Shown here: one piece after another, positions 53,338 through 63,778 of the stretch
How the letters are laid out: each line of letters opens with the position of its first letter
How positions within the stretch are numbered: the stretch's first letter is position 1
Source: Prorocentrum cordatum
Lineage: Eukaryota; Sar; Dinophyceae; Prorocentrales; Prorocentraceae
NCBI GenBank assembly: GCA_963575745.1
Contig: CAUYUJ010011214.1
Location: 346,435 to 410,434 of the forward strand
Length of the DNA stretch: 64,000 nucleotides
Direction of reading: 5' to 3'
Made by a program: the position numbers and the translations under genes
Notes under the pieces: generated by a model
What the model was told of the DNA's origin: nothing
The model's input: only the letters and a program-made list of their open reading frames with translations
The model's database searches: none

Positions 53338-54711
53338 CATGCTCGACACAGGCAGCTGGCAGGGCCTGAAGCGTCTCCAGCGCGTGGGACGGAGGCAACA
53401 AGGTCGCTTGCGAGACGCAGAAGGCAACTTGGTAGACAGCTCGCAACGCGCTGACGCGATGGCCACGCATTACGAGAACGTACAGTGGGCAGGTGCTCCA
53501 CCGGGCCATCCACGACCCCATGGGCCACAACTGCACGACGCGCTCCCTCTCAATACGTCGCAGTTTTCAATGACAGAACTACAGGCAGCACTTGCGAAAC
53601 TCAAAAGAGGGAAGGCGGCAGGACCCGACGAGGTGCCACCTGAATTCTGGACAGCCTTGCGCGACAACGCAGAGGCCTGCGACTGCATTTTGAGCCTGTG
53701 CAACACTTGCTGGACAAGCAAAGAGATCCCGCAGTCGTGGAGGCATTGCTCAGTCTCAGCAATCTTCAAGAAGGGCGACGAATCTCTGCCGCAAAACTAT
53801 CGCCCGATATCCCTGTTGACAGTCGGCTACAAAGTGGTCGCCAGCCTCATCCTGAACCGGATGCTCGCTGGTGGCGTCGACGACAAGCTGAGGGACACCC
53901 AGTATGGATTCCAGAGACAGAGAACGGCCATTGACGCTTTCTTCCTCGCGCAAAGGGCAATTGAGCGAACATGGGCTTCAAAGGGCGGTCAGCTCTCAGC
54001 CATTCTGCCTGATTGGTCGAAGGCGTTTTTTTCCCGCGTGGAGCCTGCAGCGCTACTCCTCGCATTGTCACGCTTCGGCATTCCGGGCGCTTATCTTGAT
54101 ATGGTTGCTAACATTTACAGTAACCGTACATTTGAGATAAGCGACAAGTTTGGGAGCTCCGCAGGGATCAGGCATCGCGCAGGGATGTCCGCTAAGCCCA
54201 TACCTTTTCATCATCATGCTATCGGTTCTCATGACAGACGTCGAGCACGACGTGCGCAGAGAGTTCGGGCCTCTTCCCAATGGGAACATCTGCTTTGATG
54301 TTGCCTACGCCGACGACACGACACTGATCTCCGACGACGTCAACCGGGTGCAGAGCAAAAACGCATGGTCTGGAACCAAATTGGGAAAAGACAGTGCGCC
54401 TCCGAGTACGGCACACCCAGGACGTGCTCACGACAGAAGGGGCGCCCATCAAAGTCGTGACATCAGCTGTATACTTGGGTAGCCTCCTGAGCGCCGATGG
54501 CGGCGCGGGCACAGCCGTTGCCTGGCGAATCGTCGAAGCTTGGGCAACTTTCGACCAGCTCCAAATGGTGTGGCGGCACGCCAACATCACACGGAGGCGG
54601 AGGCTCGCCCTCTTCGACTCGTGCACCATCTCCAAGCTCGCGTATCGCCTGGAAGCGTTCTGTTGCAACAAAGCGGACCGGGACAAGATCGACGCGTTCC
54701 AAGCAAGGTGA
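53317..54711 (+). pseudogene. LINE ORF2, reverse transcriptase domain, two frameshifts
   Basis: After the A9 run the frame continues as NRREWLDSML. KRGKAAGPDEVPPEFW, FKKGDESLPQNYRPISLL and DTQYGFQRQRTAIDAFF are the usual blocks before the palm. Motif A is LPDWSKAF with the catalytic Asp retained (about 54,011) but FS in place of the usual D after AF. A +1 shift near 54,150 leads to motif B (APQGSGIAQGCPLSPYLF) and motif C YADD at 54,306-54,317. Another +1 shift in an A5 run near 54,365 leads to the thumb (VYLGSLLSADGG) and RLALFDSCTISKLAYRLE. A TGA at 54,709-54,711 interrupts after DAFQAR. The catalytic Asp residues are intact, but the copy cannot make a full protein as written. Confidence 0.8.
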
Positions 54712-55164
54712 GACCGTAAGATCCTGAACATCCCGCACTCTATGATTTCTCATATTTCCAACGAGGATGTCAGGATCCGTGCCAACAGTCCACGTGTGAG
54801 CCGGCTTCTTCTTTTTCGACAGCTGCTGCTGTTCGGCCGAACCTCTGCCATGCCAAACGCGGCGCCCCGGGCCACTCTGTTCCAGACAGGCGCCCTGGAT
54901 GCGGCCGGCTGGGGCGCGCGGCGCAAACGAGGCCGCCCGCGTCTTGCGCGGGGGCCTGTTGTCAGGGGGCACGCGCGTTTGATCGTCGAGGGCGCGCTCG
55001 GTCCTTCTCCGCCCCTCCCCCGCCCTCCCCCTCCTCTGCCCCCCGTCTCTCCCGCCCCCGCCCCTTCCCCCGAGTCTGCGGTCCTCGGCGTCTTTCTTGG
55101 CCCGGCGCGGTGCAAGAAGACCGTCTGGAAGGCAATAGTCAAACGACGTGTCTTTGCTGTGTGA
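54712..55164 (+). pseudogene. LINE ORF2, C-terminal region
   Basis: The frame is the same as the thumb and follows one in-frame TGA. It reads RKILNIPHSMISHISNEDVR, RLLLFRQLLLFGRTSAMPNA, then a basic RRKRGRPRLA segment that resembles an AT-hook, a Pro-rich linker encoded by a C-rich tract at 55,008-55,075, and KKTVWKAIVKRRVF before TGA 55,162-55,164. No Cys/His zinc knuckle is seen. The basic segment may bind nucleic acid. Confidence 0.6.
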
Positions 55165-55263
55165 ACGCTGCGACTGTTACTTCGATTCCTTTTCCGCGGC
55201 GGCGAGGACAGACGCCTCCTAGGCAGCCAGCGCTGCAGCCGATGCGTCGCAGAGGCACGGCGT

Positions 55264-55281
55264 TTCAGTTCAGTTCAGTTC
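55264..55281 (+). repeat. (TTCAG)n tail, likely 3' end of the LINE
   Basis: Three and a half TTCAG units (TTCAGTTCAGTTCAGTTC). Some non-LTR elements end in short repeats instead of poly-A. No poly-A is present between the ORF2 stop and this run. Confidence 0.5.
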
Positions 55282-55284
55282 GGA

Positions 55285-55705
55285 GAGGAATGCGATGATG
55301 AATGAATCGGAGGTCGGGGGGTGAGATCGCACAGGGAACGAGAACGATTGTGAGATCGATAGAACAAATCAGCAGCAGGAAGCACGCATCAGAGAGCGAA
55401 TGCCGAAGCGAGAACGCGCGAGAAGTTGGGGGCGGTGAGATCAAGTTCAGGGGCGCAGGGGCGCGTGCAACTCCCCGCCTGTGAGCCGAGAGGTTGATTG
55501 GACACAAGAATGGGTTTCCCGCTGCCCAGGCGAGCAGAGAAAAATATATGAGAGACTTGCACGGGGGAGTGGGCGCGAAGCTTGGACACCCGATTTTGGG
55601 CTGCAAGACAACAGTGCCACAAGTAACGCCGCGCGAAGTCGCGCAAGGTGCGGGCGAGAATGTGGCGCAAGCTATCGCGCCCGGCCATCGCCCCTTGTAT
55701 CTTGG
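55285..55705. other. No gene recognised; short GATCGAT remnant
   Basis: GATTGTGAGATCGATAG at about 55,345-55,361 is a remnant of the 12 bp minisatellite seen at 35.1 and 62.0 kb. Confidence 0.45.
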
Positions 55706-55710
55706 TTTGA

Positions 55711-55922
55711 GTATTGGACGGCCCTGAAGGGCATTCCATGGGCGGACCAATGGGCGAGCCACACACACACACACAAGTGTAAGGGTTGAGCGGCCTGTTG
55801 AGAGGCCCTGGAGGGCATTCCATAGGCGGAAACGTGGGCGAGACACATGCGTGTTAGAGTGTTGAACGGCCCCGAACGTCATTCCACGGGCGGATGCACG
55901 GGCGAGACGCACACAGCGTGGT
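55711..55922 (+). repeat. GGGCATTCCATGGGCGGA repeat, three units
   Basis: The blocks CGGCCCTGAAGGGCATTCC, GGCCCTGGAGGGCATTCC and GGCCCCGAACGTCATTCC start near 55,720, 55,804 and 55,868. Each is followed by a GGGCGAG(C/A)CACAC segment, one expanded into (CA)n. Confidence 0.7.
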
Positions 55923-56408
55923 AAATGCCACGGGGGCGGCACGCCGCGACACGCTTTCGCGAGATGGAGGAGCCGGACCGTGCCTGATGAGATGCCCTCC
56001 AGGTTCGATGGGAAGCCTGAAATGGTCTAACAACCGTTAGGACCGAATGCAAGATGGACGAATGGCCCGACAAATCGAGTGAAAGCGGCAATGGGATCAA
56101 CGGGCTTCAAATATGAAGCGGCACTGGTGGGTGCCCAGCAATGGGGTGGCCGGATGGCCAAGGATGACGGGGCAACGGGCATGGAAGATAGAGGCAGGAC
56201 ATGCACGGGGGGGAGGGGGCGGACAGGAGAGGGAAGGGGGCCGAGAAGAGAAAGAAGAAGAGGGAAGGAAGGGAGAGAGCAAAGTGGACGACAGCAAGAC
56301 GAGAGGCATGGACGATAGAATTGCTCCCCCTTGCGTGGCGGGGCGGGGATATGGACCTCATCCCTGTTTATCGAATTCTCGCACACCTCTTTTGCCCAAT
56401 GGTGCGGG

Positions 56409-56590
56409 TAGCCTGAAGCATGAAGGGAGACTGCGCGTAACTTTGTGTAGAAGCAGCAAAAGACGCAGCAACGTAGAACCGCGTGCATCGTCTAGAAAAG
56501 CAGTAGCCTGAAGCATGAGGCAAGACTGCGCATGGCACTGCGTGGCAGTAAACACGCGACGCAACAAATTAGAGCCGCGCAAGCCCCCAA
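56409..56590 (+). repeat. 98 bp tandem duplication
   Basis: GTAGCCTGAAGCATGA(A/G)G starts at 56,409 and 56,506, with GACTGCGC and AGAGCCGCG-like ends in both. Confidence 0.7.
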
Positions 56591-56624
56591 GCGTTGAGTT
56601 TGACACGCCGCGCGCCCGCCAATG

Positions 56625-56635
56625 TTTGGCTCAAG
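56625..56635 (+). other. Possible solitary spliced-leader relic
   Basis: TTTGGCTCAAG matches the last 11 bases of the dinoflagellate leader. It is a single copy with no ORF directly downstream, so chance is possible. Confidence 0.25.
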
Positions 56636-56689
56636 CATGTGCCCCGCAGCGGCTTTAGATGAAGACAAGTGGGCGCGTGGCCAAGCGAA

Positions 56690-56885
56690 GGGCGCCTGAC
56701 CAGGAAAAGGGCGCTTGACCAGCAGGAGTGCACCCGGCGAGAGAAGGGCGCCTGACCAAGGACGCGTCGCCTGGCGGAAAACAGGGCGCCTGACCGAGAG
56801 AGGGGCGCCAGGTGACAGAAAGGCGCCTGGCCAAAGAAAGGGCGCTTGACCAAGAGAAGGGCGCCCGATCAAGAGAAGAATCTCA
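56690..56885 (+). repeat. GGGCGCCTGACCAAGAGAA minisatellite
   Basis: About ten units of 18-22 bases with the palindromic word GGCGCC in most. Confidence 0.85.
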
Positions 56886-57309
56886 AGAGACCGACGGGCA
56901 CTTGACCTGGGAGTCTGGGCCGCGTCGAGCGGCGCGAGCCCTGCGCGCGCCTGGAAGTAGCGCGCGCCCATTAACACGCGGGTTCTGGGGAATGCCGGCC
57001 CATCCTCGGATCAATATGGTTTCATCGGCAAGGCTTTTCACGAGCATTGGAATCCTTGTTCGAATAATATCAACCAAGCGTGCGGCACCGCAAAGAACCG
57101 CTACAACATCTTGAGGCTCACCACGTCGCTCCTCGCAGGGAGCGTTCGGGATGGGTCCCCGACCGCATTGAAAATTCGCCAACTGACTTCGCAACGGGCA
57201 CAGGATTGGCCTCCAAAGATGCATGCTCATGTCCGAGTCCTGGGCAGGCACACTATCTGCGACGTGGATATGTTGGCCCTCCTGAGCCTCGCCATGCATT
57301 TTGACAGAA

Positions 57310-57485
57310 AAGGTCTTACAACGCCAAGCTGGTGAATTGAAGTGGTCTGCGGAAGGGGTCCATCGTTCTGCTGGTGAGTTCAAGTGGCCTGCGGTGGGGT
57401 CCATTAGCCATGCAATTCAACAGAAAAGGTCTTGCAACATCCTGCTGGTGAATTCAAATGGCCCGCCGAGGGGTCCACTTGGGTC
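57310..57485 (+). repeat. GCTGGTGAATTCAAGTGGCC repeat, three units
   Basis: GCTGGTGAATTGAAGTGG, GCTGGTGAGTTCAAGTGG and GCTGGTGAATTCAAATGG lie near 57,329, 57,371 and 57,443, each followed by GGGGTCCA. AAAAGGTCTT(A/G)CAAC precedes the first and third. Confidence 0.75.
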
Positions 57486-58206
57486 ACGGCGACTTCTGTC
57501 GACATCCCTCGTGTTTCCGGGGCTGAGCATGGCATATGGACCATGTGGGGAGGACTGGGCGGGTAGCCCGGCAGCAAAAGCAAGAGCGATAGTGGCAAAA
57601 GGGATGGGGGATGGAGACAACCAGCACCGGGGGAGGGCGCAGGCAGAGGGATAGATGGGCACAGGGAACTGGGAGGGGGATCTGGCGAGCGACGGGTCGA
57701 TCCTGGCGAGGATTTTGCCCCCGAGCTGGAAGTGCGAGACACGGGTGAAATAAGCACTTTGTAAGTCAATGGTCTGCGTGCCGACGGTGGCAGACACGTT
57801 CGCAATGATTGCTAAGAGAGTGCACGCTGATCGGTACGCGCCAACCGTTAGAGGCAACTGAGCGGCGACTGAGACCCGACGGGGAGACGCCGTGAAATCT
57901 GTGTTTCGGGAGCGACCCCACTCAACCTCCTCTCCAGTGGTGGCGTCCGACGAAACTGTTCAGAACTAGGCGGCGTCAACAGGGGCCCAAAAATGCGCCA
58001 CCTTGGGCGGCTGTAATGTATGACGCCCCTGGGAGCCCTCCGCCGATCTGGGCGAAGGAAGGGCCCCAGGGCAAAGGAGGGTTAGTTGGGGGCCTAGGGC
58101 TTCCAAGTCACGTTGGTCACAACACGTGGGAATAACGGGTGGTTCCACTGGATCGACATCGCTACATCCTACTGTCTCCATAAGGGGTCAGGGAGGCGGA
58201 CAAATC

Positions 58207-58208
<2 letters not shown>
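57486..58208. other. No gene recognised
   Basis: Unique-looking sequence with short frames only. Confidence 0.4.

Positions 58209-58209
<1 letters not shown>

Positions 58210-58245
<36 letters not shown>
58210..58245 (+). repeat. Poly-C run of 36 bases
   Basis: Uninterrupted C from 58,210 to 58,245. It could adopt i-motif/G-quadruplex structures; its true length is uncertain because such runs are hard to sequence. Confidence 0.8.
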
Positions 58246-58247
<2 letters not shown>

Positions 58248-59085
58248 TCAAAGATATGATGGCCGTCTAGAGGGCAAGATACGCCACAGTTGCTAGCGCA
58301 TCATAGTGGGGAAGGGGGTCAATTATTCGATGTGCAAGTGTGAAGTACATCCCATGGCATAGCAGCGTGGCGAGGACGAGTCGCAACGCACGATAAACAT
58401 GTAGAGCAAACACCAGCGCCGTGCGGGCTGGAATACAAAGGCCCCATCATGGGAAGGAAGGGGCGGGAGGGGAACGAGCAACCGCCGATACGGTGACATG
58501 TATGCAACGAAGGGGGCGCCTGGGCTGGGCAATCGGGCCGGGCAGATGGCGCTCCATTATATCGCAATGGTCCCAGGTTGTAGTGCGCAATGCCGCTCTC
58601 TGTCGAAACGCACGCTTGCGCCACACAGACTGCCGAAGCAGCGTGTGTTGCCTCTGGCCACCCTGACAAGACACCTCCCCCTAAGCTCCCCCTCCGCCCC
58701 CAGAACTGGTTACACAGCGAGAGTGGAACACGCAACTAATAATACTAATATCCCAATTTGGGCACGTAGGCTACGGCCTGCGGGGGAAAGTAATTTCGCC
58801 CCGCGGGGAGGTAGGCCCGAGCCTATCGGAAAGACGGGGGTAGCGGGATGAGCTGGGAGAGAGCAAGGGCACCGGGGTAGCACAATGGCAAAGAAGGATG
58901 GGGTAGCAGTGGTGGAAACAGGATGAAGGATGGATCGCTGGTGTCGCCACAGCTCCCTAACCTTTGGGGGCTTGTGAGGGTGCTGGTCGAGAGTGCCAGA
59001 GTTGCACTCTCTTACCAGCGCCCCGTGCGTCCCTCACAAGGATCGACCTCGAAGGATGCGGGTAGCCTTTGGCACGGGGAACGAG
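58246..59085. other. No gene recognised
   Basis: Unique-looking sequence ending in a short GGAGGA tract (59,089-59,117). Confidence 0.4.
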
Positions 59086-59589
59086 AGGCGGAGGAGGAGG
59101 AGGAGGATGAGGAGGAAACCGCGGGCCCGAGCGGGCCTGGTGATGTTCGCGCCGCCCTCAGGTGGGCAACCGCGACGAGGTCCCCCCCCCCCCCACGAAC
59201 AATATCACACATTTCATCCTCGTTTCCAGATTTCTCGATGTCTCTCAGTTTCCCTCACTTCCGCTTACCGTAAACGCGTTGAGGCCAGGACGGGCAGCAT
59301 GTATTGTTCTTATCGACGGCGTACAACTTGGCTTGAATACGGCCGTAGGATCAAGGTAGTCCTTCGGCTCTGATTTTCGGCACGAACGCATCGTATTCAC
59401 ATCTCCGTCAAGGCATTCAATAGGATTGGGCGCTCAGCGCGAACCCATCATATTCACCTTTTCTTAAACGAGTGGAACAACTACTCCGCATCGGCATTGG
59501 CACTAAAAAGGAAACGCGCACATGCCAAACATGCTTTTCAAACTACTTCAAACAATAGTGATGACGATTGGCACAGCACTCGCACCCAA

Positions 59590-59935
59590 AACCAGCATGT
59601 ACACTCATCGACCACCAGCCCACCACGACAACCACAACGACAGCATCATCCACAGCAGCTATCACGACAGCTACTACGACAACCTCCACGGCAGCCACCA
59701 CGACAGCTACCACGACAGCTGCCGCGAGAACCTCCACGGCACCCACCACCACAACTACCATTACAGCTACCACGACTGCCACCACATCAACTATTACTGC
59801 AACGCGACAGCCGCCTTGTCTGCCTCCACGGCAGCAAGACGACAGCCACCACGGCGGCAACACAACAGCCACCGCGACAGCCACCACGACAATTACAGCT
59901 ACCACTACAGCTAGCAGCACAGCTTACTTGCACGT
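59590..59935 (+). repeat. CCACNA/ACGACAGCTACC low-complexity tract
   Basis: CACGACAGCTACCACGACAG and similar. One + frame (to 60,014) is Thr-rich like a mucin, another His-rich. It lacks a start codon and the composition follows the repeat, so I do not call a gene. Confidence 0.7.
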
Positions 59936-60017
59936 GATTGGAGCAAGAGCACCAGGGCAACATGTTCGACACTTCAGCACATCGTTTTCGGGCGCTCTCA
60001 CCGTCGTGCCGTAAACG

Positions 60018-60360
60018 AACACTTGTTGGCGCAAGAATTTCTGTGAAATTGGCTGCCTGCCAGCCCTGGCCAGGACCTCCCTCCTCGCTGGACACGCGTG
60101 ATATGAATGAAGGCTGAATGCGCAGTATTGCCCTCAGAAATCTGCAGTTCAAACTATTCGGCTTACGGGCCTCAGCGACACTGGGCCACGCAGAATTAAG
60201 CCCGTGAAGATGCCAGGGCTATCACACGGTGTCGGGTTATCACACGGGGGCGGACATAACATGACACGTTCGCTCAGCGATGGGGCGCCCATATCGGGAG
60301 AATAGGACGTTAAGCGCAGCCTTGATTCTGTAACGGGGCATGGCTATCACACCCTCCGAA
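60018..60360. other. No gene recognised; lead-in to the GGGCGGGC satellite
   Basis: Diverged satellite words (ATCACACGG, GATGGGGCGCCC) begin to appear from about 60,215. Confidence 0.4.
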
Positions 60361-60364
60361 GACA

Positions 60365-61825
60365 CTGGTCGGGCGGGCGTGAAATTAAATAAGACATTCG
60401 CTCAGGGATGAAGCTTCCATATCGAGCGGGCGGGCGGGACATTACATGCAACCGTCGCTCTGTCATGTGATGGTGACGGGAGAACATCGCACAACCGCCG
60501 AAGACGCTGGTCGGTCGGGCGGGACATTAACTGACACCGGCCCTTAGGGATGGTGTGTCCAAGCGGGCGGGCGGGACCTTGAATATAATGTTCATTCTTC
60601 GATATGAGAGACTGAAGGAATAATCTGTCAAAACCGCAGAAAACGCAGGCCGGGTAGGCAGGACACTACATGAAACCATCACTCAGTGATGGAGCGTCCA
60701 TATCGGGAAGGCGGGACATGAAATGCAACTTTCATTTTGTGATGGGACAGTGCTGGGGGAAAATTTGCCGCAATCGCCCACAATGCCAGTCGGGCGGGCG
60801 GGGCAGTAAATGAAACTATCATTCATGGAGGGGTGTTCAATCGGGCAGGTGGGGCATTAAATGCAACTTTCCATGTAATGGGACAAGTTTTCGGAACACT
60901 TTGCCACAACCGCCGCGGATGTCGAGCGGGCGGGGCCTTAAATTCACCCGTCCACCATCCACCAGTGACGGGGCGTTCATCGCGGGTGGGCGGTACATGA
61001 GAAGCATCTTTTGCTTTGTGCTTTAAGAACTTCATGGGGACATATATCGTGTATCGCTCCCTCCAAAAAACGCTGGGCGAGCGGGCAAGACGTCAAATGA
61101 AGCCTACATTCCTGTGATGGGAGCTGGTTAGAAGGAACTCGACTTCAACCGCCGCAAACGCCGGTCGGGTAGGGCGGGACATACAAATATACCTTCACTT
61201 AGTAATGGGGCGTCCATCTGGCCGGCGAGACATCACAGTCAACCATCGCCCTACGATGGGGCAGGGTTGGTGGAAATCATCTCAGACCCTCCGAAGACAT
61301 TTGTCGAGCGGTCTCGACATCAAATCAAACTTTCACTCCGACCTGGGGCGCCCGTATCGGGCGGGCGGATCATCAAATGCAGCCATCACTAAGTATTGGG
61401 AGACAAGTGTAAGAAAATATACCACACCCGCCGAAAACACCGGTCGGGCGGGCGGGGCAGGAAATGAAACCTTCACCCAGGGACGGGGGCGCCCAATCGG
61501 GCGGGCGGGCGGGGCATTCAATGAAACCTTCGCTCTGTGATGGGGAGGTAAAGCTAAAGCATATCACAACCTCCGAAGACGGCGGTCGTGCGGGCGGGAC
61601 ATCAAACGACTTGTGCACTAAGTGAAATTTGCGACGAATATATCGGGCGGGCGGGACATGACTTGCAATCTACGCTCTGTGATGGGGCAGGGTTGTTAGA
61701 GCATATTACATTCCCTGAAGACCTTGGTTGGGCAGGCGGGGCATAACATGAAACCTTGGCTCATGGACGGGGCGCTCGCATCGGGCAGGCGAGACATTAA
61801 ATGCAGCCTCCGCTTCATTAAATGC
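60365..61825 (+). repeat. Dimeric satellite with GGGCGGGCGGGAC cores
   Basis: CGGGCGGGCGGGACATTAAATG or a variant occurs about 21 times (60,369, 60,427, 60,515, 60,563, 60,648, 60,703 and so on to 61,782). Spacings alternate between 48-61 and 84-95 bases, so the real unit is a dimer of about 140 bp. The long half carries CCGCCGAAGACGC.GGTC, the short half GATGGGGCGTCCATATC. The alternation slips once near 61,075-61,165. Confidence 0.85.
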
Positions 61826-61929
61826 AGCCTCCGCTTTTGGATGGGGGAAGTGGTATTCCCCAATCAGTGCTTGCACTGAAGTGGTCCTAGCGGAAGTTGA
61901 AGGATTTGGCGAAAGTTCCCCGCCGATTT

Positions 61930-62020
61930 TGGTGGCAGGCTGGGTTCCCGGGTTCCCGGTTCCGGGTTCTGGGCTGATTTCGGAGGGCGGCGAGGTTCCC
62001 GGGTTCCCGAGTTCCTGGTC
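61930..62020 (+). repeat. GGGTTCCCGG repeat
   Basis: GGTTCCCGGGTTCCCGG occurs twice (about 61,945 and 61,992) around TTCTGGGCTGATTTCGG. Confidence 0.7.
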
Positions 62021-62029
62021 GATTTTCTG

Positions 62030-62290
62030 ATCGATCGGTCTCACCATCGATCTCATTACCGATTTCTCGATCGATCTCACCATCGATTTCACAATCGATC
62101 TCATTATCAATCTCACAAGCGATCTCGCTAGAGATCGCATGAGCGATCTCGCGATCGATCTCACTATCGATCTCATTTAATCGATTTCTTTCTCGGTCTC
62201 ACGATCGACCTTACAATCGTCCTCACTATCGATCCCATGATCGATCTCACTATCGATCTCTCAATCGATCTCAGCATCCATAGTATCATT
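62030..62290 (-). repeat. 12 bp GATCGAT minisatellite, inverted copy of the 35.1 kb array
   Basis: On the + strand: CGATCTCACCATCGATTTCA and similar. The reverse complement matches the units at 35,135-35,791. It interrupts the GGGCGGGC satellite, which resumes at about 62,350. Confidence 0.9.
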
Positions 62291-62349
62291 TTTCAAATCA
62301 TCCACTGATTGGGTTTTCTCAGGTGTAATAAGAAAACATACCCCACCCT

Positions 62350-62575
62350 GCGAAGACGCTAGGCGGGGGCGGGACATTAAATGAAACCTTCGTTCACGGG
62401 TGGGCCGTCCAGATCGGGCGGGGGCAACTGTATCGCAACCGCCGAATGCACCAGTCGGGAGGCGGGACAATCAACGAAAGCATCACCTAGTGATGCCCCA
62501 TCCCACCCCAGAGGCGGAACTCGACGGCGGAACCTTGTGGCGGAACCCATGGTAAAAGTCTGCGGTTGATCTCTA
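62350..62575 (+). repeat. Resumed GGGCGGGC satellite and GGCGGAAC units
   Basis: Three diverged satellite cores (62,360, 62,414, 62,455), then GGCGGAACTCGACGGCGGAACC. Confidence 0.7.
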
Positions 62576-62577
62576 TT

Positions 62578-63105
62578 GTGGAATTTCATGGGCGGACCCT
62601 TATGGCGGAACCTTATGCCGGACCTCTATGGTGGAAGCTTAGGTTCTTGCCCCATAGGTTGTTGCTCCATAGCTCCCGCCCCATAGGCTCCCGCCCCATA
62701 GGTTCCCACCCCATGGGCTCCGGCCCCATAAGTTTTTGATCCATAGGTCCCTGCCCCGCAGATTCTAGCCTCATAGCTTCGCCTCCCATAGCTTCCCGTC
62801 CCATGGGTTCCAGCCCCATGTGTTGACGCCCCATGGATTCCCGCCTCATGGGTTCCTGCCCCATGGGTTCCCGCCCTAAGGGGTCCCACCCCCTGGGTTC
62901 CCACACCATAGGTTCCTGCCGAATAGGTTTTCGCCCCATGGGTCCCTGCCCCAAAGATTCCCGCCCGATAAGTTCGTCCCACAGGTTCTGCCGCGTGGGT
63001 TCCCGCCCCACAGGTCCCCCCCCCTTAGGTTCCCGCCCCATAGATTCCCATCCTGTGGATTCGCGCCACAGTGGTGCTGGCCCCATGGGTTCCCGCCCCA
63101 AGGAG
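62578..63105 (+). repeat. 15 bp GGTTCCCGCCCCATA minisatellite, about 33 units
   Basis: GGTTCC.GCCCCAT(A/G) repeats at 15-base steps. Fifteen is a multiple of three, so frames on both strands stay open (Gly-Arg-Glu-Pro-Met on -, Ser/Pro-rich on +). Confidence 0.95.
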
Positions 63106-63189
63106 ATCCCAAGGAATCCTCACACCGAGATATGTGCAAGACCTCAGATGGATACTTGGCGCGGCTCACACGGAGGTCGCAGGTGTGTT

Positions 63190-63239
63190 GAAGACGTTGT
63201 CGTCGTCGTCGCTGCCGCCGCCGCCGCTGTCGCCGTCGC

Positions 63240-63272
<33 letters not shown>

Positions 63273-63735
63273 CGTCATCGCCGTCGCCGTCGCCGTCGCC
63301 GTCGCCATCGCCTTCGCCGTCGCCGTCGCCGTTGCCGTCGCCGTCGCCCTCGCCGTCGCCGTCGCCGTCACCGTCGCCTGTCGTCGTCGCCGTCGTCGTG
63401 GTCCTTGTTTGCGCGTGCCGGCTCCCTGTCGCCATCGTCGTCGCCGTCGTCGTGGCCGCCGCCGCAGCCGCCGCCGCCGCCGCCGCCGTCTTCGTCATCG
63501 TCGTCGTCGTCGTTGTCGTCATCGTCGTCGTCGTCGCCAACGTCATCGTCGTCGTCGTCGCCATCGTCATCGTCGTCTTCGTCGTCGTCGTCCGCGTCGT
63601 CGTCGCCGTCGCCGTCGTGGTCGTCGTGGTCGCCGCCGTCGTCGTCGTCGTCATCGTCGTCATCATCGTCGTCGTCGACGCCGCCGTCGCCCGTCGTCGA
63701 CGCCATTGTCGTGGTCCTCGTTTGCGCGTGCCGGC
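63190..63735 (+). repeat. CGTCGC/CGTCGT tract with an internal duplicated unique word
   Basis: GTCGCCGTCGCC then GTCGTCGTCG for over 500 bases. TTTGCGCGTGCCGGCTCCCT occurs at about 63,407 and again at 63,722, so a larger segment of roughly 315 bp has been duplicated. Confidence 0.9.
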
Positions 63736-63778
63736 TCCCTGTCGCCAAGGGAGCCCCCCCCGGTTCGAACCCGGGGGC
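63732..63778. other. Two adjacent perfect stem-loops
   Basis: GGCTCCC (63,732-63,738) pairs with GGGAGCC (63,748-63,754). Directly after it CCCCCGG-TTCGAAC-CCGGGGG forms a stem with a 7-base TTCGAAC loop, like a tRNA T-arm. No acceptor or anticodon arm can be matched, so it is not a tRNA as it stands. Confidence 0.5.

Larger units (their letters stand above)
50511..55284 (+). mobile_element. Non-LTR (LINE) retrotransposon, near full length but frame-broken
   Basis: In order: spliced-leader relics, ORF1 with coiled-coil and RNA-binding-like segments, an in-frame linker, an APE-type endonuclease, a reverse transcriptase with YADD, a C-terminal helical region, and a short TTCAG repeat tail. No long terminal repeats are seen. 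Reading frame is lost four times (near 51,240, 53,312, 54,150 and 54,365), always by a net +1, and there is one in-frame TGA at 54,709-54,711. The 5' limit is set by the relics and the 3' limit by the tail; no target-site duplication was found by eye. It transcribes on the same strand as nearly all CTTGGGGCC blocks. Confidence 0.85.

Noticed and set aside
59568-60014. Thr-rich mucin-like ORF
   Set aside because: No ATG, and the composition follows a CCACNA repeat. The last 30 codons are ordinary but not enough to support a gene.
63755-63778. tRNA gene suggested by a perfect T-arm with TTCGAAC loop
   Set aside because: No matching acceptor, D or anticodon arm can be found within 80 bases on either strand.
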